DNA of 37,341 bases from Nitrospirota bacterium (GTDB lineage: Bacteria; Nitrospirota; Thermodesulfovibrionia; Thermodesulfovibrionales; UBA9159): the NCBI GenBank assembly GCA_021790195.1, contig JAJYIF010000032.1:1-37341 (forward strand). Direction: 5' to 3'. Below, in pieces: positions 24,918 to 34,213 of the stretch. Position 1 is the first letter of the stretch; each line of letters begins with the position of its first letter. The notes below the pieces were generated by a model. That model ran no database searches. It was given only the letters and a program-made list of their open reading frames with translations, and was not told where the DNA came from. A program made the position numbers and the translations under genes.

Positions 24918-26882
24918 ATGAAAAGGAAGATAGTCCTATCGCTGTTTGCCCTGTTCCTGTTTTTTTCTGTCGGCGCCGCTCTGACGATACTGTACATCAC
25001 CAACACGACCGCAACGCTGAGCCGTCTCATTGAGCTCCACCAGATAGAGCTGCTCAGGGATGGACTCCTGATCAATCTCCAGACAGTCCAGACCGATCTC
25101 TATACCGTTCATACACCGCTTGGCCAGGACCTCGACCGCATTGTGAGCAACGTCGACAACCTCGATAAGGCCGCGGCTGCCTGCAGTTCGTGTCACCATA
25201 ATCCTGAGCTCACCAAGCGCATTCAGGAGATCCAGGCGGACATAAAGGACTATGAAAGCGACCTGAGTTTCTATATAACTGCGTCCGCGGACGCCGACAG
25301 GATTGAAAAATTGAAGATGCATGCCGCGCACACAGGGAACCACCTTCTCGGCCTTATTCAGGACATGACCATCACCGCCGGCGTGAAGCTCCAGAAGATG
25401 ACCGGCAGCGCCCTGGTGAGAATAAATAACGCGCGTCTTGTCATATTCATCACCCTGATACTTGCGCTGTTCCTTGCCCTCGGTGTCTCGGTGCATCTTA
25501 CGAGGGTGATCACGCGCCCCATAAGGGAGCTTGTGGACGCTTCGCGCATGATCGCTTCGGGCCGCCTCGGTTATGAGACGTCTTACAACGACAGTACTGA
25601 GTTCGGTGAGCTCGCAAGGAGTTTCAACGCAATGAGCGCCGCTCTCAAGAGTGGGCGTGAAAAGACGGACCGATACATCGAGCAGCTTTCGGGCCTTTAC
25701 AATATAACCCTCTCTTTTTATAAAGTCACCGAGATGGAAGACGTTTATAAGGAGATATGCAGGCACGTGGCGGACCTTGTGAAGGTGAGGGAATGCACGC
25801 TTATCCTGCATGACCCGGAAAGGGACCTTTTCCTGCCGCGCGCCTCCGCAGCAGGATTGAGCGAGGAGGCCGCAGAGATACTCAGTCTCTCAAACCGCAG
25901 GATGGAGGAGATCTTCGAGTCATCGAGCGGCCTTCCCATAGTCTGCAACGAAGGCAAAAATCAGGGACGCTTCGAGCCGATGACTTCCGATGCCATGAAA
26001 GAGCGGTCGGTCCTCGTGGCGTGGCTCCAGAGGAAAGGGAGAATTGTAGGGGCCCTCCGGGTCTCGGACAAAGACGGCACCTTTACGGACGAGGACGCGA
26101 AGATACTGACCATTCTCGCCAACCACATGGCTGTTGCCATGGAGAATGCCCAGCTTTACAAGAGTCTTCAGGACCAGATGTCCGAACTGCAGGAGACACA
26201 GGGCCAGCTCATTCAGTCGGCGAAACTCGCCGCCATAGGAGAGCTCGCGTCTAACGTGGCCCATGAGATAAACAACCCCCTCACCAGCATTATCGGCTTC
26301 ACTGAGCTGATGAGGGATGACAACAACATCAACAGCATAAAAGGCCGGCTCGAGATCATCGAAAAGGAGTCCATCCGCGCGAGGGACATCGTGAGGGAAC
26401 TCCTGCACTTTGCGAGGAAGAGGCCGCTCCAGCTTACAGAGCTCGACATGAACGAAGCGCTTAAGGACGTGATCCCACTTGTGGAATCGCAGACCAGACT
26501 TAACAATATAGTCCTGTCGGAGGATTACGGTGCATTGCCGAAAACGGTCGGGGATTCCAATCAGCTGAAGCAGGTCTTCCTTAACATCATAAATAACGCT
26601 GTCGCTTCTATGCCCGGCGGGGGCAGACTCGCCCTCGGCACATTAAGATCCGGCAACAACATACTTGTCAGGTTTACAGACACGGGACATGGGATCCCGG
26701 GTGATGTCCTGCACAGGATTTTTGAGCCCTTCTACACGACCAAGAAGGACAGGGGGACAGGCCTCGGTCTTTCCATAAGCTATCGCATCATACAGGAGCA
26801 CGGCGGCAGGATAGATGTGGAAAGCCGCGTGGGGCAGGGCTCGATATTTACGGTGAGGCTCCCGATCAAGACTGTTGCCTGA
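24918..26882 (+). CDS. Sensor histidine kinase with periplasmic haem-c motif
   Basis: 654 residues. TM1 is about 5-27, then a periplasmic domain of about 145 residues with CSSCH at 89-93, a CxxCH covalent haem-c site. TM2 is about 173-195, followed by a HAMP domain (about 195-248), a GAF-like domain (about 270-410), a HisKA with H449 in NVAHEINNPLTS, and a HATPase: N-box QVFLNIINNAVASM, G1 DTGHGIP, F-box FEPFYTT, G2 GTGLGL. The haem may sense redox state, oxygen or nitric oxide. The PhnD-like gene just upstream would give a second, chemical input. No response regulator is adjacent, so its partner lies elsewhere. Confidence 0.92.
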   Translation: MKRKIVLSLFALFLFFSVGAALTILYITNTTATLSRLIELHQIELLRDGLLINLQTVQTDLYTVHTPLGQDLDRIVSNVDNLDKAAAACSSCHHNPELTKRIQEIQADIKDYESDLSFYITASADADRIEKLKMHAAHTGNHLLGLIQDMTITAGVKLQKMTGSALVRINNARLVIFITLILALFLALGVSVHLTRVITRPIRELVDASRMIASGRLGYETSYNDSTEFGELARSFNAMSAALKSGREKTDRYIEQLSGLYNITLSFYKVTEMEDVYKEICRHVADLVKVRECTLILHDPERDLFLPRASAAGLSEEAAEILSLSNRRMEEIFESSSGLPIVCNEGKNQGRFEPMTSDAMKERSVLVAWLQRKGRIVGALRVSDKDGTFTDEDAKILTILANHMAVAMENAQLYKSLQDQMSELQETQGQLIQSAKLAAIGELASNVAHEINNPLTSIIGFTELMRDDNNINSIKGRLEIIEKESIRARDIVRELLHFARKRPLQLTELDMNEALKDVIPLVESQTRLNNIVLSEDYGALPKTVGDSNQLKQVFLNIINNAVASMPGGGRLALGTLRSGNNILVRFTDTGHGIPGDVLHRIFEPFYTTKKDRGTGLGLSISYRIIQEHGGRIDVESRVGQGSIFTVRLPIKTVA

Positions 26883-26938
26883 CGGCTCCCACTTATTCTG
26901 ACATGGAGTCCTTCTGTTTTGAAAAATAGCGGCGGGGT

Positions 26939-28957
26939 GTGTTAGTATATACGCTGTTTGTCGAAATGGATCCTGAAAGTTTTCTTTCGATAGGGGCTTT
27001 TTGTTTTGTTCTGGGGGCGGTCTTTTCCTTGGTCCCGTTCCGAAAGGGGAAGAGTCTCCTTTATCTGCTCCCTGCGCTGGCGGCCCTGAACTTCGCGGCC
27101 GCGGGTCTTTACCTCGCGTTCGGCGAACCCGCAAATATCCTGTCTTTTCCCATATCGTCCGTCTTCGGGTTCCTTTTTTGCGGCGACGCCCTTTCGGGAT
27201 TTTTTATTATCGCCATCTCTGTCCTGACTTTTTCGGTATCGCTTTATTCGATCGGCTATACGAGCAGTATGAAGCATCAGGGATTGATGGGCTTTCTCTT
27301 CAACCTTTTCATCCTGAGTATGATCGCTGTAGTCACCTCCGGCAATATAGTCACTTTCCTCATATCGTGGGAAACGATGTCGGTTGTCTCTTATTTCCTT
27401 GTGACCATCGACAGGGACAAGGAATCTGCAAAGGCCGGGCTCCTTTATGCCGTAATGACCCATATCGGTACCGCTTTCATCATCGTTTCTTTCCTGCTTC
27501 TCTATGCGTACTCTGGAAGTGCGGATTTCGCCGGGATAAGGGCCTCAGCGGCTGGATTCCCCCTTGAGATAAAGTCGCTCGTATTTCTTTTTGCAGTAAT
27601 CGGTTTCGGCACAAAGGCAGGCGTTATACCTCTCCATACGTGGCTTCCTAAGGCCCACCCTGCAGCTCCTTCGAATATTTCATCTCTTATGTCAGGAGTG
27701 ATGATCAAGACCGGGATCTACGGGATTGTGAGAATTGCCGTGGACGTCCTTGGAAAGGGTCCCGAGTGGTGGGGCATCGCCGTCCTCGTGGTCGGAGCGG
27801 TCTCCTCTATCCTGGGCGTGCTCTACGCTTTGATGGAGCACGACATTAAGAGACTCCTGGCATACCACAGTGTCGAAAATATCGGCATCATACTCCTCGG
27901 CATAGGGGCGTCGATGATGTTCAGAAGCGGGGGGCTTTACAATCTTGCCGCCGTAGCCCTTATCGCGGGTCTCTATCACACTCTCAACCACGCCGTCTTC
28001 AAGGGGCTTCTCTTTCTTGGGGCGGGCTCGGTGATGCACGCGACCCACACAAAGAATATGGACGACATGGGGGGGCTTATGAAGGCGATGCCTTATACGG
28101 GACTGTTCTTTCTCGTGGGCTCTGTCTCGATATGCGCCCTTCCGCCCTTTAACGGTTTTGTGAGTGAGTGGCTGACCTTTCAGTCGCTTCTCCTCGGTTT
28201 CTCTTCCGCTTCCGTCACCTCGAAGATAGTCTCTCCTCTCGGTGGTGCGGCGCTTGCTCTCACCGGGGCCCTTGCCGCGGCCTGTTTCGTCAAGGCCTTC
28301 GGCATATCTTTCCTCGGCATGGCGAGGAGCGGACACGCAGAAAAGGCAAAGGAGTCTTCGGGCTCGATGATAGCCGGTATGGCTGTCCTGGCTGTTCTCT
28401 GTCTTGTCCTCGGGGTCTTGCCCGGAGTGGTAACGTCTATTCTCTCGCCCGCCGTATATAGTCTCACCGGCGCCGTCGGGCCGACATCTGCGATGTCCTT
28501 TCTGCATATTGATGAAACTGCCGCAAGCCTCTCTCCGGCAATGATCCTGATCACCATGGCTGTAATGTCTGCGGCGACCCTTGCCTTTGTCTTTGTGGCG
28601 GGCGGCAGGAGGAAATTGTCCTACGGAGATTCATGGGACTGCGGCATCCCGGCGCTCAATGCGCGGATGCAATACAGCGCCGCCGCGTTTACGAAACCGA
28701 TAAGGATGATCTTCAAGCGTATCTACCTTCCCAGAAGGGAACTGAGGGTTTCATATATCCTGAAGCCCTTCTTCGTGAGGTCCATAAAATACAGCGGCGA
28801 GATCACCCCGTTTTTCGAGAAATTCCTGTATGAGCCGGCCACTGACGTTATTCAGAAGATAGCGGGAAAGGTGAGGCTACTTCAGTCCGGGAGTCTCCAT
28901 CTTTATCTCGGGTATATATTAATAACTCTCGTGCTCCTTCTCATCTTCGGCAGTTGA
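26939..28957 (+). CDS. hyfB: Ehr/hydrogenase-4 component B-like antiporter subunit
   Basis: Up to 672 residues with about 16 transmembrane helices. It belongs to the Mrp-antiporter/NuoL-M-N family. The conserved segment TKAGVIPLHTWLPKAHPAAPSNISSLMSGVMIKTG carries the lysine and histidine of the proton path. WETMSVVSYFLV has the key glutamate. The C-terminal extension (GDSWDCGIPALNARMQYSA) is as in HyfB. The start is unclear: GTG at 26939 or ATG at 26966. A weak promoter (TTGAAA 26919-26924, TAGTAT 26943-26948, 18 apart) would favour the ATG. It leads the six-gene run and would be an ion-translocating module. Because the large subunit lacks nickel ligands, the Ehr name ehrA may be more fitting. 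Confidence 0.9.
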   Translation: MLVYTLFVEMDPESFLSIGAFCFVLGAVFSLVPFRKGKSLLYLLPALAALNFAAAGLYLAFGEPANILSFPISSVFGFLFCGDALSGFFIIAISVLTFSVSLYSIGYTSSMKHQGLMGFLFNLFILSMIAVVTSGNIVTFLISWETMSVVSYFLVTIDRDKESAKAGLLYAVMTHIGTAFIIVSFLLLYAYSGSADFAGIRASAAGFPLEIKSLVFLFAVIGFGTKAGVIPLHTWLPKAHPAAPSNISSLMSGVMIKTGIYGIVRIAVDVLGKGPEWWGIAVLVVGAVSSILGVLYALMEHDIKRLLAYHSVENIGIILLGIGASMMFRSGGLYNLAAVALIAGLYHTLNHAVFKGLLFLGAGSVMHATHTKNMDDMGGLMKAMPYTGLFFLVGSVSICALPPFNGFVSEWLTFQSLLLGFSSASVTSKIVSPLGGAALALTGALAAACFVKAFGISFLGMARSGHAEKAKESSGSMIAGMAVLAVLCLVLGVLPGVVTSILSPAVYSLTGAVGPTSAMSFLHIDETAASLSPAMILITMAVMSAATLAFVFVAGGRRKLSYGDSWDCGIPALNARMQYSAAAFTKPIRMIFKRIYLPRRELRVSYILKPFFVRSIKYSGEITPFFEKFLYEPATDVIQKIAGKVRLLQSGSLHLYLGYILITLVLLLIFGS

Positions 28958-28958
28958 C

Positions 28959-29876
28959 ATGGAATACCTTCAATTCATAATCATCATAATCTTCTCTCCT
29001 CTTATTCAGGGGCTAATTAAGAAGCTCAAGGCGAATATGCAGGGCAGGGTGGGACCGGGGGTATTGCAGCCCTATTATGATCTTATCAGGCTGTTGAGAA
29101 AAGACATGGTGGTGTCGCGCGTAACGTCATGGATATTCAAGGCCACGCCCTATATCGTGTTCGCCTCGACCGTTTCTGCTGCGATGATTATCCCTATTAT
29201 CACGACGAGGTCTTCCTTCGGGATGATGGGTGATGTGATAGCGGTGATCTACCTCTTTGCCGCGGGCAGGTTCTTTATGGCCCTTGCGGGCCTTGACGCC
29301 GGGACCGCCTTCGGAGGCGAGGGAAGCAGCAGGGAGATGACCGTTTCGATACTCGTGGAGCCTATGATGATGCTCAGCATCTTCACAGCCGCCATTTCGG
29401 CGGGCTCGACGAACGTCGCAAGGATTGCAGAGACGCAAAACCTGTTCTATTCACCGCCCCATATACTCGCGCTTTCGGCCTTTGTCGTGGCTGTTGTCGC
29501 GGAGACAGGAAGGATACCGGTCGACAACCCCGATACCCATCTTGAGCTAACCATGATCCATGAAGGCATGCTCCTTGAGTATTCCGGGAGATACCTTGCG
29601 CTCATGGAATGGGCGCATTACATGAAACAGATGCTGCTCTTCACGCTTGCGGCCGATATTTTCTTCCCGATAGGCATAGACAGCGGCGGGGCCCCGGCCC
29701 TGATCGCTGCATCGTTCGGGATCTATCTCTGCAAGATGTTCTTAATGGCGTGCGCTATGGCATTGATCGAGTCGGCCAGGGTTAAGCTCAGGTTCTTCCA
29801 GCTGCCCTCGCTTCTCGGCGGCGCCTTCGTCCTGGCGTTTCTTTCGCTACTGACTTATATCATGATAGGGAAATGA
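28959..29876 (+). CDS. hyfC: Ehr/hydrogenase-4 component C-like, NuoH family
   Basis: 305 residues with about eight transmembrane helices. This is the NuoH/HycD subunit that links the peripheral iron-sulphur arm to the membrane arm. Markers are IQGLIKKLKANMQGRVGPGVLQPYYDLIRLLRKD near the start, GGEGSSREMTVSILVEPMMM, and ETGRIPVDNPDTHLELTMIHEG with its acidic residues at the quinone- or hydrogenase-facing loop. It follows the antiporter gene by one base and is followed by the HyfE-like gene after three bases, so the run is co-translated. Confidence 0.92.
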   Translation: MEYLQFIIIIIFSPLIQGLIKKLKANMQGRVGPGVLQPYYDLIRLLRKDMVVSRVTSWIFKATPYIVFASTVSAAMIIPIITTRSSFGMMGDVIAVIYLFAAGRFFMALAGLDAGTAFGGEGSSREMTVSILVEPMMMLSIFTAAISAGSTNVARIAETQNLFYSPPHILALSAFVVAVVAETGRIPVDNPDTHLELTMIHEGMLLEYSGRYLALMEWAHYMKQMLLFTLAADIFFPIGIDSGGAPALIAASFGIYLCKMFLMACAMALIESARVKLRFFQLPSLLGGAFVLAFLSLLTYIMIGK

Positions 29877-29879
29877 CTT

Positions 29880-30539
29880 ATGAAGAACTGGATTGAGGCT
29901 TTTTCGGTGATAGATTTCATATCCGTGGGGATACTTCTCACGGCCGTGGCCATGAACGCCTTCAGGAGGCTCGAATCGTGCGTCAGGACCTATACGGTGA
30001 ATTCATGGCTGCTGTCCTCGCTCATAGCGATTGTGGCCTTTATGATAGGTGAGACGCACCTGTATATCGCCGCGGCCCTGACCTTGGTAACCAAGGGTAT
30101 ACTCCTGCCCGTCTTTCTCAGGAGGATCGTGAAACAGATGAAGGTCACACATGACGTCGAGCCTTACATAAACAACGCCCTCTCCCTGACCATCTCCGGA
30201 ATCCTCGTTGCGGTTGTGTATGCCTCGCTCAGCGTCGGCATCTTTGTCTCGGGCTTTTCGAAAAACGTTCTGCAGATCTCCATCGCAGTGATCCTCATAG
30301 GTCTGTTCATAATGATCACCCGGAGGAAGGCCATTACTCAGGTCATCGGGCTCCTCTTCATGGAGAACGGGCTTTTCCTTGCCGGGTTTTCCCTTACCTT
30401 CGGGATGCCTACTATCATAGAACTCGGCGTTTTGTTCGACATGCTTATGGGAGTGATAATACTAGGGATATTTGCCATTCAGATCAAAAGGGTCTTTACG
30501 TCTTCGGACCTCGACAAGCTGACGATTCTAAAGGGATGA
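29880..30539 (+). CDS. hyfE: Ehr/hydrogenase-4 component E-like, NuoK-related
   Basis: 219 residues with about six to seven transmembrane helices. HyfE is a fused relative of NuoK found in group 4 hydrogenases and Ehr complexes. Typical parts are HLYIAAALTLVTKGILLPVFLRRIV, with its conserved lysine, and TQVIGLLFMENGLFLAGFSLTFGMP, the NuoK-like glutamate helix, then ELGVLFDMLMGVIILGIF. It would form part of the proton path beside HyfC. Spacing of three bases upstream and seven downstream supports one operon. Confidence 0.9.
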   Translation: MKNWIEAFSVIDFISVGILLTAVAMNAFRRLESCVRTYTVNSWLLSSLIAIVAFMIGETHLYIAAALTLVTKGILLPVFLRRIVKQMKVTHDVEPYINNALSLTISGILVAVVYASLSVGIFVSGFSKNVLQISIAVILIGLFIMITRRKAITQVIGLLFMENGLFLAGFSLTFGMPTIIELGVLFDMLMGVIILGIFAIQIKRVFTSSDLDKLTILKG

Positions 30540-30546
30540 CTGGAAG

Positions 30547-32046
30547 ATGATAGCGATATTATTGATACCTCTCGTCACTGCGGCCCTATGTTATGCATTG
30601 AGGAGCGCGAAGACGCTCGGTTACATAAGTTTCCTCGGGACGGTTGTTCTGGCCGCAGTCGCGGTCCCGAAGGTCCTCGCCTCCTTCTCCGCCCCGGCCG
30701 AGGCCATGAAGGGAGTTCTCTACATGGACTCGGTCTCCGGCTATATCATGGCGATGGTCATATTCCTCGGCCTCGCCTCGGCCCTCTATTCCATCGGGTA
30801 TCTGGAGCACGAGCTGAAGGTGGGTCTTACGGACCTGACCGGCATGCGGAGATATTACGCCCTGCTCCATATCTTTATCTTCACGATGCTCCTCGTGACG
30901 ACGGCGAACAATCTCGCGCTTATGTGGATTGCGGTCGAGGCCACCACGATCGTCTCGGCGGTACTCATAGGCTTCGGATTCAGAAAGAGGGCCATGGCGA
31001 TCGAGGCAGCGTGGAAATACATAATCCTCTGCTCGGTGGGAATCACCTTCGCCCTCCTGGGGACCTTTATCACCTATTATGCGTCCACCGCTGTGATGGG
31101 GACCGAGGGCGCCCTGAACTGGACTGCTCTCAAGAACATCGCGGGCGAGCTCAACCCGTCCACTATGAAGCTTGCCTTTATCTTTGTGCTAGTCGGCTAC
31201 GGAACAAAGGCAGGGCTTGCGCCGATACATAACTGGCTGCCCGACGCCCACAGCGAGGCCCCGAGTCCGATAAGCGCGCTTCTTTCGGGCATACTGCTGA
31301 ATACCGCCTTCTACGGGATAATGAGGTTCGTGTCTATAGTGGAGCCGTCTACCGGAGACGTGTTCACCGGCAACCTGCTGATCCTTTTCGGTCTCATTTC
31401 CATAGGCATATCGTCCGTGTTCATCCTCGTTCAGGACAATTACAAGAGATTGCTTGCCTACAGCAGCATCGAGCATATGGGGATCATCTCCCTCGGGGTG
31501 GGGATAGGGGGGCCGCTCGGCATCTACGGCGCCCTCCTGCACATACTCAACCACGCCCTTTCAAAGCCCCTTATGTTCTTCGCCTCAGGGAAGATCCAGG
31601 CGAGGTACGGTTCGACACGGATCGAGAATGTGAGCGGCGTGCTTTCCTCGATGCCGCTTCTCGGAACGCTCACTTTTATCGGCACGCTCTCACTAGCCGG
31701 CACGCCGCCTTTTAATATCTTCATCAGCGAGTTTACGATCCTTAAGGCGGGCGTGGACAAAGGACTTTGGCCGGCAGTGGCGTTGTTTCTGCTTTTTGCA
31801 GTCGTCGTTTTTTACGGGATACTGGCGGGCTTCGGAAGGATGCTCTTCGAAGGCGCTGAGAAATTGAAGAAGGCGGCGCCTGAAGATAAGGGCGAGGCCG
31901 TAGCCAAAGTCTTGGACTTTCCGGACATGCTCGGCAGCGGCATTATGATTGTGATGGCGTTCTGCATCATTGCTCTCGGGGTATCCATTCCTGATTTTAT
32001 CGATCATGCGATAAGGAACTGCGTGGCGGTGCTCGGGGTGAGATGA
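30547..32046 (+). CDS. hyfF: Ehr/hydrogenase-4 component F-like antiporter subunit
   Basis: 499 residues, about 14 transmembrane helices, second NuoL/M/N-type subunit of the run. Markers are LALMWIAVEATTIVSAVLIGF with the helix-5 glutamate, GYGTKAGLAPIHNWLPDAHSEAPSPISALLSG with the conserved lysine and histidine, and YKRLLAYSSIEHMGIISLG. Two antiporter-like subunits (this one and the HyfB-like) suggest two ion channels per complex. The 3' end overlaps the large-subunit gene by four bases (ATGA). Confidence 0.92.
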   Translation: MIAILLIPLVTAALCYALRSAKTLGYISFLGTVVLAAVAVPKVLASFSAPAEAMKGVLYMDSVSGYIMAMVIFLGLASALYSIGYLEHELKVGLTDLTGMRRYYALLHIFIFTMLLVTTANNLALMWIAVEATTIVSAVLIGFGFRKRAMAIEAAWKYIILCSVGITFALLGTFITYYASTAVMGTEGALNWTALKNIAGELNPSTMKLAFIFVLVGYGTKAGLAPIHNWLPDAHSEAPSPISALLSGILLNTAFYGIMRFVSIVEPSTGDVFTGNLLILFGLISIGISSVFILVQDNYKRLLAYSSIEHMGIISLGVGIGGPLGIYGALLHILNHALSKPLMFFASGKIQARYGSTRIENVSGVLSSMPLLGTLTFIGTLSLAGTPPFNIFISEFTILKAGVDKGLWPAVALFLLFAVVVFYGILAGFGRMLFEGAEKLKKAAPEDKGEAVAKVLDFPDMLGSGIMIVMAFCIIALGVSIPDFIDHAIRNCVAVLGVR

Positions 32047-33614
32047 TGGAGGGCATTTTGAGGAAAGCGAAAAGGACCGCCGAACAAGGCAACGAGGTCT
32101 ATCTTGAGGTGGCAAGGGAGGACTTCAAGAAGAGCTGCGTCTTCCTTTATGAAAAGAAGCGCGCTTTCCTGCGGCTCATGTTCGCCGCCGACGAGCGGGA
32201 GACCGGCGGCGAATTCAAGATATACTCGGTCTTCTCCGTTCCGGGGAAGGACAGGTTCTATATAGTCGTCCTTCCGGTGGAGGAAGGTAGTCCAACATTT
32301 CCGTCCATTACCTCTTCGATACCGGCGGCCCATTGGTATGAACGTGAGATAAGAGACATGTTCGGACTGGTGCCCGAAGGGCACCCGGATCCGCGCAGGC
32401 TGATCTTCCATGACTCGTTTCCTGCGGATTCCCATCCCCTCCGAAAGGACTGGAGTCTTTCCGGGATGGACAAGAAGGAATGGGGCGAAGGGACAGCCGG
32501 GAAAGTCCCTTATCGGTTCATGGAGGTGGAAGGTGAAGGGATCTACGAAATCCCGGTAGGACCTGTCCATGCGGGGATAATCGAGCCCGGCCATTTCAGG
32601 TTCAGCGCTGTCGGGGAGACCATATTCTTCCTTGAGCCGCGTCTCTTCTATACACACAAAGGCACTGAGAAGCACTTTGAGAAGATCGGTTTTCCGGAAG
32701 GTGTCAGGCTTTCGGAGAGGGTTTCCGGGACATCCTCCTTTTCCCATTCTGCGGCATACTGCATGGCCGTGGAGAAGGCCATGGGGATCGAGATAAGCGA
32801 GAATGCAAAGGCTGCAAGGACCCTGCTTCTGGAGTTCGAAAGGCTGTACAACCACATAGGAGATATAGGTAACATGTGCGCCGGGACCGGCTTTGCGGTG
32901 GGATACGCGAAGGGGGCGCTTGTCAAGGAAGAGCTGATGCAGCTCAACGAGAGGATCACCGGGCATCGGTACCTGAGAGGGATGAATGTCATTGGAGGGG
33001 TCTCAAAGGACATATTCCGCCACAGGGACGACATACTCTCGACAGCAGAAAGGGCCACCCGGGAATATAAGGAGATGATGAAGCTGATCCTCGGAACTGT
33101 CTCTCATGTCGAACGTCTCGAAAACACCGGGATACTTTCGAGAGAGATTGCTCTGAAGCTCGGGGTGACCGGCGTCGCCGCGCGGGCATCAGGAGTGAAC
33201 GACGACATAAGGAAGTCCCATCCGCATCTGCTTTACGACAAACTGCTCTTCGAGCCGCATACAATGGCGAAAGGCGACGTATTTGCGAGGATGATGATAC
33301 GGGCAGAGGAGGCGGAGTGCTCCCTGTCGATGATAGATGCGCTTCTCGAAAGCAATTACAGAGGGGACTTGACGGTCGGGGTGAGGGCTATTCCGCCTTA
33401 TGCTTCTGCTCTCGGCTATGCGGAGACCCCGAGGGGCTCTGTATTCTACTGGGTCATGTCGGACAAGGAAGGAAGACCCCTCAGGGTGAAGCTGAGGTCC
33501 CCTTCTTTTTGCAACTGGCCGGCTGTACCCTTTGCGGTGCACGGTAACATCGTTCCGGATTTCCCCCTTTGCAACAAGAGCTTTAATCTATCGTATTCGG
33601 GATGCGACATGTGA
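32043..33614 (+). CDS. hyfG: Ehr large subunit: NuoC-NuoD fusion without nickel ligands
   Basis: 523 residues. The N-terminal ~140 form a NuoC domain (HWYEREIRDMFGL near 97-109, then GHPDPRRLI). The rest is NuoD/hydrogenase large-subunit-like (VGPVHAGIIEPGHFRF at 172-187). True group 4 enzymes have CGIC in the first nickel motif; here it is SGTS (S228, S231) within RVSGTSSFSH. At the C-terminus the DPCxxC motif is replaced by NLSYSGCDM, leaving only C521. Three of the four ligands are gone, so no [NiFe] site can form. It also ends right after the motif, without the maturation tail of many hydrogenases. The loss marks it as an Ehr complex subunit (ehrL-like). The true substrate is unknown. Confidence 0.9.
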   Translation: MMEGILRKAKRTAEQGNEVYLEVAREDFKKSCVFLYEKKRAFLRLMFAADERETGGEFKIYSVFSVPGKDRFYIVVLPVEEGSPTFPSITSSIPAAHWYEREIRDMFGLVPEGHPDPRRLIFHDSFPADSHPLRKDWSLSGMDKKEWGEGTAGKVPYRFMEVEGEGIYEIPVGPVHAGIIEPGHFRFSAVGETIFFLEPRLFYTHKGTEKHFEKIGFPEGVRLSERVSGTSSFSHSAAYCMAVEKAMGIEISENAKAARTLLLEFERLYNHIGDIGNMCAGTGFAVGYAKGALVKEELMQLNERITGHRYLRGMNVIGGVSKDIFRHRDDILSTAERATREYKEMMKLILGTVSHVERLENTGILSREIALKLGVTGVAARASGVNDDIRKSHPHLLYDKLLFEPHTMAKGDVFARMMIRAEEAECSLSMIDALLESNYRGDLTVGVRAIPPYASALGYAETPRGSVFYWVMSDKEGRPLRVKLRSPSFCNWPAVPFAVHGNIVPDFPLCNKSFNLSYSGCDM

Positions 33615-33643
33615 GCTAAACCGTTACAAACGAAAACAAGAAC

Positions 33644-34174
33644 ATGCTGAAAGAGATTTTAAAAAACATAATCCGAAGGAAGAGCGTTGTTCCCTTCCCT
33701 CAGGGTTTCAGGGTCAGCCCCGAAGAGGCGTCAAAGGTGACGGACCTTCAGGAGAAGATCGATGCGGTCTTCGGCAGATCGCTGAGGATACGGCAGGTGG
33801 ACGCGGGCTCCTGCAATGCCTGCGAGTGGGAATGCACGGCCCTGACCAACCCGGTCTACGACATCCAGAGGTTCGGGATTGACTTTGTCGCTTCGCCGAG
33901 ACACGCTGACGCGGTCCTTGTTACAGGGCCTGTTTCGCGCCAGATGGAGCTTGCCCTTAAGAAGACTTATCTTGCAACTCCCGAGCCGAGGTTGGTCATC
34001 GCCTGCGGCGACTGCGCAGTTGACGGCGGCGTTTACAAGGGAAGCTATGCCGTCACAGAGGGAGTCGCCAATGTAGTGCCTGTCGATTGCTACATCCCCG
34101 GCTGTCCGCCTTCGCCTATGGCGATCATATCCGGCATAATCCAGCTGCTCGAAAAACTGACCCACCTAAGATAG
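33644..34174 (+). CDS. hyfI: Ehr small subunit, NuoB/HyfI-like [4Fe-4S] protein
   Basis: 176 residues. It is the small subunit that holds the cluster next to the active site of complex I and group 4 hydrogenases. The ligand cysteines are kept: C57 and C60 in GSCNACEWEC (C64 also), C121/C124 in IACGDCAVDGG, and C154 in PGCPPSP. So the electron-transfer site survives although the large subunit has lost nickel. A 29-base gap follows the large-subunit gene. The ferredoxin-type subunits HyfA and HyfH are absent from the window, so the electron partner is unclear. A palindromic repeat begins 39 bases after the stop. Confidence 0.9.
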   Translation: MLKEILKNIIRRKSVVPFPQGFRVSPEEASKVTDLQEKIDAVFGRSLRIRQVDAGSCNACEWECTALTNPVYDIQRFGIDFVASPRHADAVLVTGPVSRQMELALKKTYLATPEPRLVIACGDCAVDGGVYKGSYAVTEGVANVVPVDCYIPGCPPSPMAIISGIIQLLEKLTHLR

Positions 34175-34213
34175 CCGATCGAAGTTTAGCAGGATACTGA
34201 AGAGTCTTTCTGT

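Noticed and set aside
26942-28507. Long antisense frames under the hyfB-like gene
   Set aside because: The plus strand has a clear multi-helix family protein; the antisense frames are Arg/Gly/Glu-rich shadows without ribosome sites.
26939-34174. Calling the run a true [NiFe] hydrogenase or complex I
   Set aside because: The nickel cysteines are missing, and NuoA, NuoJ, NuoE, NuoF and NuoG genes are absent.
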